Source: Roseiarcus sp963730555 (GTDB taxonomy: Bacteria; Pseudomonadota; Alphaproteobacteria; Rhizobiales; Beijerinckiaceae). Taken from it: a DNA stretch of 64,000 nucleotides. The notes under the pieces are model-generated. The model saw nothing but the letters and a program-made list of their open reading frames with translations. It did no database searches and had not been told where the DNA came from. Both the position numbers and the translations under genes were made by a program. The stretch spans positions 620,001 to 684,000 of the forward strand of contig CAVSSS010000008.1 of assembly GCA_963730555.1 (NCBI GenBank), read 5' to 3'. This document shows positions 8,422-16,993 of this stretch, piece after piece (within the stretch, counting starts at the first letter, position 1; each line of letters starts with the position of its first letter).

Positions 8422-10866
8422 TCACACGTTGTCGCCCTCGGTCGAGCCCGCTGCTCGCGCCTTCTGGCCGCCCCAGGTCCAGTCCTTGATCTCCGGCATG
8501 TCGTCGCCGACACGGCAGATGTATTCGCGATGATCGATCAGCTTGTTGCGAATTTCCTGCTTGGCGTAAGCGGCGCGCTCGCCAAGCTTTGGCACGCGGT
8601 CAACGACATCGCTAACCAGATGGAAGCGATCGATTTGATTTAACACGCACATGTCGAAGGGCGTGGTTGTCGTTCCTTCTTCTTTGTACCCTCGCACATG
8701 GATGTTGTCGTGGCCGGTCCGCCGATAAGTCAGGCGATGGATGAGCCACGGATAACCGTGAAAGGCGAAGATGATCGGCTTGTCGACGGTGAACAGCGCG
8801 TCGAAGTCGCAGTCGGGAAGGCCGTGCGGATGCTCGCTCGCCGGCTGCAGCGTCATCAAATCGACGACGTTGACAACACGAATCTTCACTTCTGGCGCGT
8901 GCTCGCGCAGCAAGCTGACCGCTGCCAGGGTCTCGAGCGTCGGCACGTCGCCGCAGCAGGCCATCACGACATCCGGCTCGGCCCCGCGGTCGTTGCTGGC
9001 CCATGGAAAGATGCCGAGCCCCGCCTCACAGTGCTTGACCGCCTCGTCCATGGTCAGCCATTGCGGCGACGGTTGTTTGCCCGCGACGATAACATTCACG
9101 TAGTTGCGACTCTTCAGGCAATGGTTGGTGACCGAAAGCAGGCAATTCGCGTCGGGCGGCAAATAGATCCGCACCACCTCGGCCTTCTTGTTCATCACGT
9201 GGTCGATGAAGCCGGGGTCCTGGTGGGAAAAGCCGTTGTGGTCCTGGCGCCACACGTGGCTCGACAAAAGATAGTTGAGCGAGGCGATCGGGCGACGCCA
9301 CTTGATTTCGTTGCAGACCTTTAGCCACTTCGCATGCTGGTTGAGCATGGAATCGACGATGTGGATGAAGGCCTCGTAGCAGGAGAAGAAGCCGTGCCGG
9401 CCGGTGAGCAGGTAGCCTTCGAGCCAGCCCTGGCACTGGTGTTCGCTCAGCATCTCCATCACGCGTCCGTCGGGCGCGAGATGGTCGTCGTAAGGAAAGG
9501 TCTCGGCAACCCAGGCGCGGTTGGTGACCTTGAGCACGTCCTGCCAGCGGTTGGAATTGTTCTCGTCCGGGCTGAACAGGCGGAAGTTCTGCTGCTCCAG
9601 ATTGAGTTTCATCACGTCTCGTAGGAATTGGCCCATCACCCGCGTCGCCTCTGCGGTTGTGGCGCCAGGCGAAGGCACATCAACCGCGTAGTCGCGGAAG
9701 TTCGGGAGCCTTAGGTCGCGCAGGAGCGCGCCGCCATTCGCGTGCGGATTGGCGCTCATCCGGCGCGTTCCCTGCGGCGGAAGCGCCGCGAGCTCGGCCT
9801 TGAGGCGGCCAGTCGCGTCGAACAGTTCCTCGGGCCGATAACTCTTCATCCACGTCTCGAGGATGCGCACGTGCTCGGGGTGGCCGCGCATCTCGCTCAT
9901 CGGCACCTGGTGCGAACGCCAGTATCCCTCTTCCTTCTTGCCGTCGATCTCCTTGGGACAGGTCCACCCCTTCGGCGTGCGCATGACGATCATCGGCCAG
10001 ATCGGGCGTTTGGAAAATCCGTTCCGGCGCGCATCGGCCTGGATGTCGCGGATCTCGCCGATCACTGTTTCAAGCGTGGCCGCCATGAGCTCGTGCATCA
10101 GGGCCGGCTCATGCCCCTCGACGAAATGAGGCGCGTATCCATAGCCGCGAAGAAGAGAGTCGAGCTCCTCATGGCTGATCCGCGCCAGCACCGTCGGGTT
10201 GGCGATCTTGTAGCCGTTGAGATGCAGGATCGGCAGCACGGCGCCGTCGCGCGCCGGATTGAGGAATTTATTGGAATGCCAGCTCGTGGCGAGCGGCCCA
10301 GTCTCCGCTTCACCGTCGCCAACGACTGCAGCGACGATGAGGTCGGGGTTGTCAAACGCGGCGCCGTAGGCATGTGAAAGCGCGTAGCCGAGCTCCCCGC
10401 CCTCGTGAATGGAGCCGGGCGTCTCAGGCGCCACGTGGCTTGGAATCCCGCCTGGAAACGAGAACTGGGTGAAGAGCCGCTTCATGCCCTCGACGTCTTG
10501 CGAGACGCCCGGATAGGTCTCGCTGTACGTGCCTTCGAGATAGGTGTTGGCAACCAATCCCGGCCCGCCGTGGCCGGGGCCGGTGACGTAGATCATGTCG
10601 AGGTCGTATTTCTTAATCAGCCGGTTGAGGTGCGCGTAGATGAAGTTGAGACCGGGCGTCGTGCCCCAGTGCCCTAATAGACGCGGCTTGATGTGCTCCT
10701 CCTTTAGAGGCTCACGCAGCAGCGGATTGTCGAACAGATAGATCTGACCCACGGACAGATAGTTGGCGGCGCGCCAGTAGGCATCGATGAGCGCGCTTTC
10801 GGCTTTCGACAGCGTGCTTTCGGCTTTCGTCGCGCTTTCCTTTTTCGACAGAGCGGTCGTAGCCAT
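8422..10866 (-). CDS. xfp: Xylulose-5-phosphate/fructose-6-phosphate phosphoketolase
   Basis: An 814-residue thiamine-diphosphate enzyme that cleaves xylulose 5-phosphate (and often fructose 6-phosphate) with phosphate to acetyl phosphate plus a sugar phosphate. Family motifs include GPGHGGPGLVANTYLEG, FPGGIPSHVAPETPGSIHEG, GELGYALSHAYGA, VGDGEAETGPLATSW and HQDPGFIDHV. Of two closely spaced ATGs I chose 10866 because the ribosome site GAGAGGAG abuts the earlier one (10872) and is well spaced for this one. The first 30 residues (KKESATKAESTLSKAESAL) are a family-variable repeat-like extension. It is upstream of glgP on the same strand, suggesting a glycogen-to-acetyl-phosphate route, now apparently broken at glgP. 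Confidence 0.95.
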   Translation of the reverse strand: MATTALSKKESATKAESTLSKAESALIDAYWRAANYLSVGQIYLFDNPLLREPLKEEHIKPRLLGHWGTTPGLNFIYAHLNRLIKKYDLDMIYVTGPGHGGPGLVANTYLEGTYSETYPGVSQDVEGMKRLFTQFSFPGGIPSHVAPETPGSIHEGGELGYALSHAYGAAFDNPDLIVAAVVGDGEAETGPLATSWHSNKFLNPARDGAVLPILHLNGYKIANPTVLARISHEELDSLLRGYGYAPHFVEGHEPALMHELMAATLETVIGEIRDIQADARRNGFSKRPIWPMIVMRTPKGWTCPKEIDGKKEEGYWRSHQVPMSEMRGHPEHVRILETWMKSYRPEELFDATGRLKAELAALPPQGTRRMSANPHANGGALLRDLRLPNFRDYAVDVPSPGATTAEATRVMGQFLRDVMKLNLEQQNFRLFSPDENNSNRWQDVLKVTNRAWVAETFPYDDHLAPDGRVMEMLSEHQCQGWLEGYLLTGRHGFFSCYEAFIHIVDSMLNQHAKWLKVCNEIKWRRPIASLNYLLSSHVWRQDHNGFSHQDPGFIDHVMNKKAEVVRIYLPPDANCLLSVTNHCLKSRNYVNVIVAGKQPSPQWLTMDEAVKHCEAGLGIFPWASNDRGAEPDVVMACCGDVPTLETLAAVSLLREHAPEVKIRVVNVVDLMTLQPASEHPHGLPDCDFDALFTVDKPIIFAFHGYPWLIHRLTYRRTGHDNIHVRGYKEEGTTTTPFDMCVLNQIDRFHLVSDVVDRVPKLGERAAYAKQEIRNKLIDHREYICRVGDDMPEIKDWTWGGQKARAAGSTEGDNV

Positions 10867-11017
10867 CGTCATCTCCTCTCTGTTTCCTTCTCGCGCCTTA
10901 CTGTTGGCCGATATCATTCGCATGACAAGAGGCCCTGGCGCGCTTGAGCTTCCGCTCGACCTGACGACGGGCTGGCGCATCACGGCCGAATGTCACCGCG
11001 ACCAATAGGCGTCGGCT

Positions 11018-11215
11018 CTATGGTTCGGGCCGGCCCTCGACTTCCCACTTGGCGCGTAACCAATGGTCGAGCTCGCGCCCCTCCGGTTGGCCTTCGTTGA
11101 GCCAGATCTCGTAAGCGCGCACCCGGATATCGCCGTCTTTGGTCCCGAGATCCTTTTCGATCGGAGCGTCGCTCTGGGCGCCCGAAGCCGATTCACCCAG
11201 CGGCTCATTGGCCAT
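11018..11215 (-). CDS. DUF2934 domain protein
   Basis: A 65-residue protein ending with the DUF2934 pattern, IRVRAYEIWLNEGQPEG followed by RELDHWLRAKWE, which occurs widely in Rhizobiales small proteins of unknown function. The start ATG at 11215 is chosen over the in-frame ATG at 11272 because TGAGGAGG sits eight bases before it. Its N-terminal 30 residues are acidic and probably disordered. It lies 150 bases upstream of xfp on the same strand; a functional link is not known. Confidence 0.75.
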   Translation of the reverse strand: MANEPLGESASGAQSDAPIEKDLGTKDGDIRVRAYEIWLNEGQPEGRELDHWLRAKWEVEGRPEP

Positions 11216-11408
11216 CGATTGGGCCTCCTCAGAGGGATGTTCGCTTGCGCCTTCGGCGATCCGCAGCTCCACGTTGTGCCGATTTTATGACAATTGAACG
11301 ACGGCATGGCCGAGACTCCACTTCACGCTACCATTGCGTTGGGTCAAAACCGGGTTCATCTGAACAGCGTCGCCAGACGCGCCAATAAGGCCAAGAGGGA
11401 AGCTTTCC

Positions 11409-12275
11409 ATGTCTGCCGCGCCAATCCATGCCGACAACGCCGCACAAGCCGAATATTGGAGCTGCGTGGCCGGACCGAAATGGACCGACCATCAAGAGCA
11501 TCAGGACCAGGTTCTGCGCCCGGTTTCCGACCGGCTCATCGCCGCAGCGGAGCCAAAGCCGGGCGATCGCGTGGTCGACGTCGGCTGCGGCTGCGGCGCC
11601 ACGACAATCGACTTCGCTGCGCGTGTAAGCCCTGGCGGCGAAGCCCTGGGGCTTGACATTTCCGAGCCGATGCTCGCGCGCGCCTGCGAGCGAGCGCAGC
11701 CGAACCGCTCGATAAGGTTCGAACTCGCCGACGCCACCGTCTATGACTTCGAGCGCCACGAGGCCGACCTCATCGTGTCGCGGTTTGGCGTCATGTTCTT
11801 CGCCGATCCGGCGAAGTCGTTCGCCAACCTGCGCAAGGGTCTTAAAGTCGGCGGCCGGCTCGCCTTCGCGTGTTGGCGCGAGGCCAAGCAGAATCCCTTC
11901 TTCATCCTGCCCCTGCGCGAAGCCGCCAAGCATGCCCCTCCCCTGCCTGAGACAAATCCGGAGGACCCGGGCCCGTTCGCCTTCGCCAGCGAGGCGCGGG
12001 TGCGGCGGATCCTCAGCGACGCCGGCTTCGCCGACATTGTTCTTAAGCCGCACGACCTCGAACTCGACATCGCCATCGGTCGCGGGCTCGAAACCGCTGT
12101 CCGGGCGGCGACGACGATCGGGCCGACAAGCCGGATGCTCGACGGCCAGAGCGAAGCGGTTCGCGCGGCGGCGACCGCGGACATTCGCAAGGCGCTCGTC
12201 GCTCACGTGCGAGGCGACGGCGTGCCGCTTGCCGCGGCGATCTGGATCGTCACCGCGACGAATCCAACCCGATAG
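11409..12275 (+). CDS. Class I SAM-dependent methyltransferase
   Basis: A 288-residue protein with the SAM-binding motif I VVDVGCGCGATTIDFA (about residues 55-70), an acidic post-I loop LGLDISEPML and motif III/IV DLIVSRFGVMFFADP. The C-terminal part is variable and would hold the acceptor site; the substrate is unknown. The N-terminal IHADNAAQAEYWSCVAGPKW is typical of the UbiE/BioC-like Methyltransf_11/25 group in alphaproteobacteria. The ATG at 11409 gives MSAAPIHADN. It stands alone between a divergent DUF2934 gene and the AT-richer region to its right. Confidence 0.8.
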   Translation: MSAAPIHADNAAQAEYWSCVAGPKWTDHQEHQDQVLRPVSDRLIAAAEPKPGDRVVDVGCGCGATTIDFAARVSPGGEALGLDISEPMLARACERAQPNRSIRFELADATVYDFERHEADLIVSRFGVMFFADPAKSFANLRKGLKVGGRLAFACWREAKQNPFFILPLREAAKHAPPLPETNPEDPGPFAFASEARVRRILSDAGFADIVLKPHDLELDIAIGRGLETAVRAATTIGPTSRMLDGQSEAVRAAATADIRKALVAHVRGDGVPLAAAIWIVTATNPTR

Positions 12276-12628
12276 AAGCGTGGATGCAACTCAAACGCGA
12301 GTTACGTGCAAATGAATCCAAGGAAAACCAAGGAAAATCGCTTGCATTTTCTTTGAATTCCTTTGGCGGAATCCGGACTTTTCAATGCGTTACAGCGAAT
12401 CCAAATAAAAAAATTCCTACGGCGCCAACTCGCGTTCCGGGTTGTCGGCCGCGGCCTCTCAGCGCCTTCTCGCTCCATTCTCCCCTCGCCGAACCCGCCG
12501 GCGGCGGGGTTATTCTCCGGACAGAAAAAGAATAACACATATTTCTGTTTTAGAAAACCCTTTTGCGCATTTTTTCTCCGCCCGCTTTGACCGACTCACG
12601 CACGGGTCAAACCTTTCTTGTGGTATTC
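12276..12628. other. AT-richer intergenic segment with a short tandem repeat
   Basis: No gene is supported. A 10-base tandem duplication CCAAGGAAAA x2 lies at 12318-12337 and GAATCCAA recurs at 12314 and 12399. Composition is more AT-rich than the flanks. It presumably once held the promoter of the truncated cyclase gene that follows. Confidence 0.45.
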
Positions 12629-13016
12629 ATGGTGCGTGAGCGCGCGCCCGTGTCCGAAGTCCGGAAGATTGCTGCGATCCTGGTGGCGGACGTCGTCGGC
12701 TACAGCCGGCTCGCCGGCGCGGACGAGGACCGGACACTATTGCGACTCCGTGCGCTGCGCAGCGATCTGATTGATGGTCGAGGCCGTGCGTTGCGCCACT
12801 GCGATGCAGAATGGCCTCATCGAGCGCAATGTTGGCGTGGCGGACGACCGCCGCATCGATTTTCGAATCGGCGTCCATCTCGGCGACGTGGTCGAAGAAG
12901 CTGACGGCGACCCGATGGGCGACGGCGACAACATTGCCGCGCGGCTAGAGGGGATCGCCAAGCCCCGCGCGGCAGGGCTTCAAGCACCAGGGTCCATCGA
13001 TCGACATTTGACCTAA
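12629..13016 (+). pseudogene. Class III adenylate/guanylate cyclase fragment
   Basis: Begins MVRERAPVSEVRKIAAILVA and DVVGYSRLAGADEDRTLLRL, the start of the cyclase homology domain with its metal-binding Asp. After ALRSDLID the frame changes; the next recognisable block in another frame is VEAVRCATAMQNGLIERN, then RIDFRIGVHLGDVVEEADGD and GDGDNIAARLEGIAKP. Around 30 codons that normally join these blocks are missing, and the sequence stops soon after GIAKP, so the rest of the domain and any C-terminal TPR region are gone. The second metal-binding Asp region is lost with the deletion. It is a decayed remnant with no expected activity. Confidence 0.8.
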
Positions 13017-13020
13017 ATCT

Positions 13021-13707
13021 TCACCCACCATCCTGCCCGCGCAGGAACGCCCGCATGATGAAATTGGCCTGTTCGGGCCCGTAAGCGTGCTCCGCGCCGA
13101 CCGGGCAGCCGCGACGGGCGCGGCAGCCCAAGTCCATGCAATCCGCGCCGGCCGCGCTTCGAAGATGGCCCGCGCACGCCGCGACATCATAGCCAGCGCT
13201 TGAGAACGCCCCGACCGGACAGGTTTTCAAGCACCAGCGTCCGGTGCAGGATTCGCACGGGGCTCGGACGGTCGCCGGATCGGCCACGGCGAGCTTTTCG
13301 TTAAGCCCGAGCGCCCCGCGGTATGAATGCCAGAGCCCGTAGCGCTGGTGGATGAGAATTCCGATCGGCGAAGGATGGACGGGCTCGGCGCGCTGAGCCC
13401 ATTGCTGGAATGGCAAGAAGGGCGGCCCGCCGAAGGGAAACAGCGCTCTCGCGCCGAGTTCGCCCGCCAGGGCCTCGATCACCCGCCGGCTCCAGCGGTC
13501 GAGCGGATGCTCGGCGCCGTCGATCGCCTCTGGGCTCGCCGTAAATGCGCTCCAGCCCTCGCGCCCCGCCATGCCGGCGAGCACGACGGTTCGAATGTCG
13601 GCGAGCGCGCCGGTCTGCTCACCCTCCTCGAGGAGGAAAGCGCCGCGCGGAACAAGGCCGATTCGCCGAATGGCGGCGAACACCATCTCAACCTCGGGGC
13701 CTTTCAC
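13021..13707 (-). CDS. 4Fe-4S ferredoxin-like protein
   Basis: About 228 residues. The C-terminal third carries cysteine clusters PCESCTGRWCLKTCPVGAF and CMDLGCRARRGCPVGAEHAY, which can bind one or two [4Fe-4S] centres in the style of epoxyqueuosine-reductase (QueG) ferredoxin modules. The N-terminal half (GAFLLEEGEQTGALADIRTV, FPFGGPPFLPFQQWAQRAEP) is conserved in an uncharacterised alphaproteobacterial family; no cobalamin-binding motif is visible. I chose the GTG at 13707, which has AGGA eight bases upstream; a TTG at 13734 or an ATG at 13686 are alternatives. It ends four bases from the cyclase remnant and is divergent from the thioesterase. Confidence 0.65.
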   Translation of the reverse strand: MKGPEVEMVFAAIRRIGLVPRGAFLLEEGEQTGALADIRTVVLAGMAGREGWSAFTASPEAIDGAEHPLDRWSRRVIEALAGELGARALFPFGGPPFLPFQQWAQRAEPVHPSPIGILIHQRYGLWHSYRGALGLNEKLAVADPATVRAPCESCTGRWCLKTCPVGAFSSAGYDVAACAGHLRSAAGADCMDLGCRARRGCPVGAEHAYGPEQANFIMRAFLRGQDGG

Positions 13708-13867
13708 GCGGATCGTCCTGCGAGCAGGCGGCAAGTCGTGGTTGGCTCTACCCGCATGTTACCCATGTTGGTTTACATACGAACCATCTTGCGCCAAGCC
13801 CCCGTATAGCGCAAAAAATTCAAACGCGCGCCCGAGAGCGAGAGCGGCGCAGCGGCGGAGGCTCTCA

Positions 13868-14656
13868 TTGGACGCAGCCTATGTTCAGCTTGACGACGAT
13901 CGCTTCCGCGCGACGGCGCTCACGCGCGGCCCTTGGCATCCCGACCATCAGCACGCCGGCCCGCCCTCGGCGCTCATCTGCCGCGCGATCGAACGCGCGG
14001 CCGCGAATGATGGGTTGACCCATCTCGCACGGCTCACCGTCAACCTCCTGCGGCCCACACCCGTCGGCGAGTGTCGCGTCGAAGTCGCGACGGACTATGC
14101 CGGCCGGAGCGCGGGCCACTATTCCGGGCGCTTGACCGCGGAGTGCAAGGACGTTGCGCGTTTCACCGCGCTCATGCAGCACGAGGACGACCTGCCAGTG
14201 CCTGAGGGAACGCTCGGGCATCCGCCGCCGGCCGCGCCGAAGCCGCCTGACCAATGCCCGGTCGTCACGATGGGTTTCGCAGACGGAACGTTCGGCTACG
14301 CCCGGCTCGTGGAAAACCGGCTCGCGGCCGGGCGGTTCTTCAAAGGACCCTGCGCAGCCTGGTTTCGCATGAACCATCCCCTGGTCAAGGGCGAGACGCC
14401 AAGCGGCTATCAGCGCGTAGCGGTCGCGGGCGACTCGGGCAACGGGATCAGCGCTGCGCTGGATTTCAGGACCTATGTTTTTCTCAATTGCGATCTGACG
14501 ATCAACCTTTTCCGTCGCCCCAAGGGAGAATGGATCTGCCTTGAAGCGCGCAGCCTGTTCGGCGACAACGGCTGCGGCCTCGCCGAATCCGCTCTCTACG
14601 ACGAACGGGGAATGATCGGGCGCGCGACGCAGAGCCTGGCTGTCAGGCCGCGCTGA
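13868..14656 (+). CDS. Acyl-CoA thioesterase-like (hotdog) family protein
   Basis: A 262-residue double-hotdog protein: AYVQLDDDRFRATALTRGPW then HPDHQHAGPPSALICRAIER in the N-terminal hotdog, and FRTYVFLNCDLTINLFRRP with WICLEARSLFGDNGCGLAES in the C-terminal one. This is the thioesterase-like family (PF13622 type) whose members hydrolyse acyl-CoAs; the substrate is unknown here. The start is a TTG at 13868 with GGCGGAGG eight bases upstream; no ATG lies close, and extending to earlier starts reads into the divergent Fe-S gene's region with no similarity. Confidence 0.75.
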   Translation: MDAAYVQLDDDRFRATALTRGPWHPDHQHAGPPSALICRAIERAAANDGLTHLARLTVNLLRPTPVGECRVEVATDYAGRSAGHYSGRLTAECKDVARFTALMQHEDDLPVPEGTLGHPPPAAPKPPDQCPVVTMGFADGTFGYARLVENRLAAGRFFKGPCAAWFRMNHPLVKGETPSGYQRVAVAGDSGNGISAALDFRTYVFLNCDLTINLFRRPKGEWICLEARSLFGDNGCGLAESALYDERGMIGRATQSLAVRPR

Positions 14657-15202
14657 CGCAAACAACTGCCGTCGCTCACCTTCGGCCCAGTCGACCGATC
14701 CGCAGGCTCTTGTTTGTTCAACTTCCGCTTCGGAGGATCAGCTTGTTGGCGTCAATATCAAAATCTTTGCCAGTACAACATTTGACGAAATTAACGAGGC
14801 GTTTCTCAAGATAGTAGGCGCGATGAATTTGGTTATTCGAGGTGAACGCCTTTTGTATCCGTTCAAGTTCGTCATCGCTAAGTTTTGAAATTGGTTCGGG
14901 TCCGCAAGCAGACTCGGGCGCTGAAGGTGCTCAAGGGCTTGGGCTGGGAAGGCGATCTTAACGAGATGCGGCAGGACCGGCCTTCGCTCTGTTCGTGACC
15001 TTCGCCTCGTGGCTGCGTGAGGGCGGCAGGTCTTTAATGCGCTCGGGGTCGCAGCGCGACGCTCTGCATGTCGCGCCCGGCTATTTGTCAAGTTTTTTTA
15101 TATAGGCCTTGCTCGGCCAGGCGGGCCTGCTTGGCTTACTCTCGACTCCGTCACTGGCGAGGGCTACGCCTCGCGCTATTGCGCAGGCCGTAAGCTGTCG
15201 AG
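14657..15202. other. Remnant-bearing intergenic region
   Basis: Contains only fragments. The A+T-rich stretch 14739-14888 is open for 49 codons (FASTTFDEINEAFLKIV, ending VIAKF stop) without a start; I do not recognise it securely. It is followed by the VapB-like C-terminus at 14891. From 15000 to 15202 I see nothing coding; a run of seven T near 15094-15100 is not preceded by a hairpin. Confidence 0.5.
14891..14998 (+). pseudogene. C-terminal remnant of a VapB-type antitoxin
   Basis: A 35-codon stretch reads LVRVRKQTRALKVLKGLG then WEGDLNEMRQDRPSLCS and stops. The WEGDL-x-x-MR ending after a basic helix is the C-terminal toxin-binding tail of one VapB antitoxin family, usually followed directly by a PIN-domain toxin. 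No N-terminal DNA-binding part precedes it and no PIN domain follows, so this is a relic. Recognition rests on a short motif. Confidence 0.45.
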
Positions 15203-15667
15203 TTGCGATTCGTGTCGAGCAAGCATTATCTGCCATCCAAGATAGGTAACTACCTAAAGCGCCTGGAGCTTGAATATTCCAGGACGGACTACACGCGTCT
15301 CCTCGAAATAATTACGAATGCGCGGGTCGAGGTCATCGAGGAAACTGAGGTGTACGGGAACTGGGGCGGGGACATTTATGGCCACGACGTGATCCTCTAC
15401 TTGCCGCCCGCTGTCATCGGTGAGTTTAGCCTGGATTGGCAGAAGGAATTGGGAGAGGAAATATGTAAAGATCTGAATAAATGCACTGGCTCGGTGAGCA
15501 ATGAGAGAATACGGTTGGTGCATCTTGAGCTAGCGGACGAAGCTGATCCGAGATACCAGCGCTCTGTAAACGCTTCTCAGCAGCCGCAAACTGATCCCGA
15601 CACGTTGTCTTTTTGGAAGGCCGGCTATCTCAGGTTACTTCGCCCTCAGCGCTTCGACGCCCGGTAG
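15203..15667 (+). pseudogene. N-terminal domain of a TIR-type defence protein, truncated
   Basis: A 154-codon frame with lower GC than its neighbours. It starts at a TTG (15203) with SSKHYLPSKIGNYLKRLELE, continues EVIEETEVYGNWGGDIYGHD and DLNKCTGSVSNERIRLVHLE, and ends DPDTLSFWKAGYLRL. From memory of the family, this is the N-terminal module of proteins where SFWKPG-x-x-RLF leads directly into ISHRD of a TIR domain. Here the similarity stops at LRL, exactly on the pgk stop codon (15635-15637); the remaining ten codons are antisense to pgk. So the TIR effector half was lost by a deletion ending at the pgk 3' end. The domain assignment needs a profile search. Confidence 0.5.
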
Positions 15668-16834
15668 CGCCTTGCCTTCCATCCATTCGAGGAACGCGCC
15701 GCCCGCGGTCGAGACATAGGTGAAGTCGCCAGCGACCTTGGCCTCGTTGAGAGCGGCGACGGTGTCGCCGCCGCCGGCGACGGAGGTCAACTTACCCTCT
15801 TTGGTCAGCCGCGCCGCGGTCTTCGCGATCGCCATCGTCGCCTCTTCGAAAGGCGGCGTCTCGAAGGCGCCGAACGGGCCGTTCCACACCAGCGTCTTCG
15901 CGTGCGCCAGAACCTCCTCGACGCCGGTTACGGACTTGGGGCCGATGTCGAGGATCATCTCCTCTTGAGGCACATGATCGACGCCGACGACATGCGCGTG
16001 GACATGAGGCTTGAGCTCCGCCGCGACGGTCGCGTCGACCGGCAGCAGGATGCGGCATTTGGCCTTCTCAGCCGCCGCGACGATCGACCGCGCGGTGTCG
16101 GCGAGGTCCTTCTCGCACAGCGACTTGCCGACCCCCTTGCCCTCCGCGAATAGGAACGTGTTGGCCATGCCGCCGCCGATGATGAGGACGTCGACCTTGT
16201 TCACGAGATTGCCGAGGAGTTCCAGCTTGGTCGACACTTTGGCGCCGCCGACGATGGCCGCGACCGGGCGCGCCGGATTGCCGAGCGCGAGCTCCAGCGC
16301 CTCGAGCTCCTTCTGCATCGCCCGCCCGGCGCAGGCAGGCAGCTTATGGGCGAGCCCTTCTGTCGAGGCGTGAGCGCGGTGAGCGGCGGAGAAGGCGTCA
16401 TTGACATAGACGTCGCCGAGCTTGGCGAACTCGTCGACATAGGCCGGGTCGTTTTTCTCCTCGCCCTTATGGAAGCGCGTGTTCTCCAAAAGGAGCACGT
16501 CGCCGTTCTTCATCTTGGCGATCGCGTCGTCGGCCGTCTTGCCGATGCAGTCAGCGCAGAAAGCGACCGGCCGCTTGATGATGCCGGCGACCGCGGCGGC
16601 GACGGGCTTGAGCGAATTGGCTTCGTCCGGGCCGCCCTTGGGCCGACCGAAATGCGCGAGAAGAATGACCTTGCCGCCTTTGTCCGCGATCTCCGTGATC
16701 GTCGGCGCCACGCGTTCGATGCGCGTCGCATCGGTCACCCGTCCGCCTTCGGTCGGGACGTTCAGATCGACACGCAAGAGGACGCGCTTGCCGGCGACGT
16801 CGGCGTCGTCGAGGGTGCGGAACGGTTTGCTCAT
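15635..16834 (-). CDS. pgk: Phosphoglycerate kinase
   Basis: A 399-residue glycolytic/gluconeogenic kinase interconverting 1,3-bisphosphoglycerate and 3-phosphoglycerate with ADP/ATP. Motifs: KRVLLRVDLNVP (signature), LLAHFGRPKGG, LLLENTRFHKGEEKN, GGAKVSTKLELLGNL and VAGGGDTVAAL. The start ATG at 16834 (MSKPFRTLDD) is chosen over 16849 on family length. It follows gap by about 160 bases on the same strand, the usual order gap-pgk. The downstream edge coincides with the truncated TIR-type gene, but the PGK reading frame ends naturally (ALPGVEALRAK). Confidence 0.97.
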   Translation of the reverse strand: MSKPFRTLDDADVAGKRVLLRVDLNVPTEGGRVTDATRIERVAPTITEIADKGGKVILLAHFGRPKGGPDEANSLKPVAAAVAGIIKRPVAFCADCIGKTADDAIAKMKNGDVLLLENTRFHKGEEKNDPAYVDEFAKLGDVYVNDAFSAAHRAHASTEGLAHKLPACAGRAMQKELEALELALGNPARPVAAIVGGAKVSTKLELLGNLVNKVDVLIIGGGMANTFLFAEGKGVGKSLCEKDLADTARSIVAAAEKAKCRILLPVDATVAAELKPHVHAHVVGVDHVPQEEMILDIGPKSVTGVEEVLAHAKTLVWNGPFGAFETPPFEEATMAIAKTAARLTKEGKLTSVAGGGDTVAALNEAKVAGDFTYVSTAGGAFLEWMEGKALPGVEALRAK

Positions 16835-16993
16835 GTCAGCGCCTCTCAAGCTTCCGGCGGCAGCGATGCGTTCCAGTTCCCTGCCGTTGTGCCATGCCCA
16901 TGGCGAGCGGGCATCCAGTCCCGCCGCGTCCGTTCGAGCGGGGGCTTTCGCGATACGACCTAGACCCGCTTTCGCGGGGGTGGCGCCAAATCC

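Noticed and set aside
6618..8489. 623-codon open frame on the plus strand across glgP
   Set aside because: It is antisense to the clearly homologous glycogen phosphorylase; long antisense frames are expected at this GC content.
14739..14888. Low-GC open stretch reading FASTTFDEINEAFLKIV
   Set aside because: It resembles substrate-binding protein sequence only faintly, has no start and no domain I could name, so it was left unassigned.
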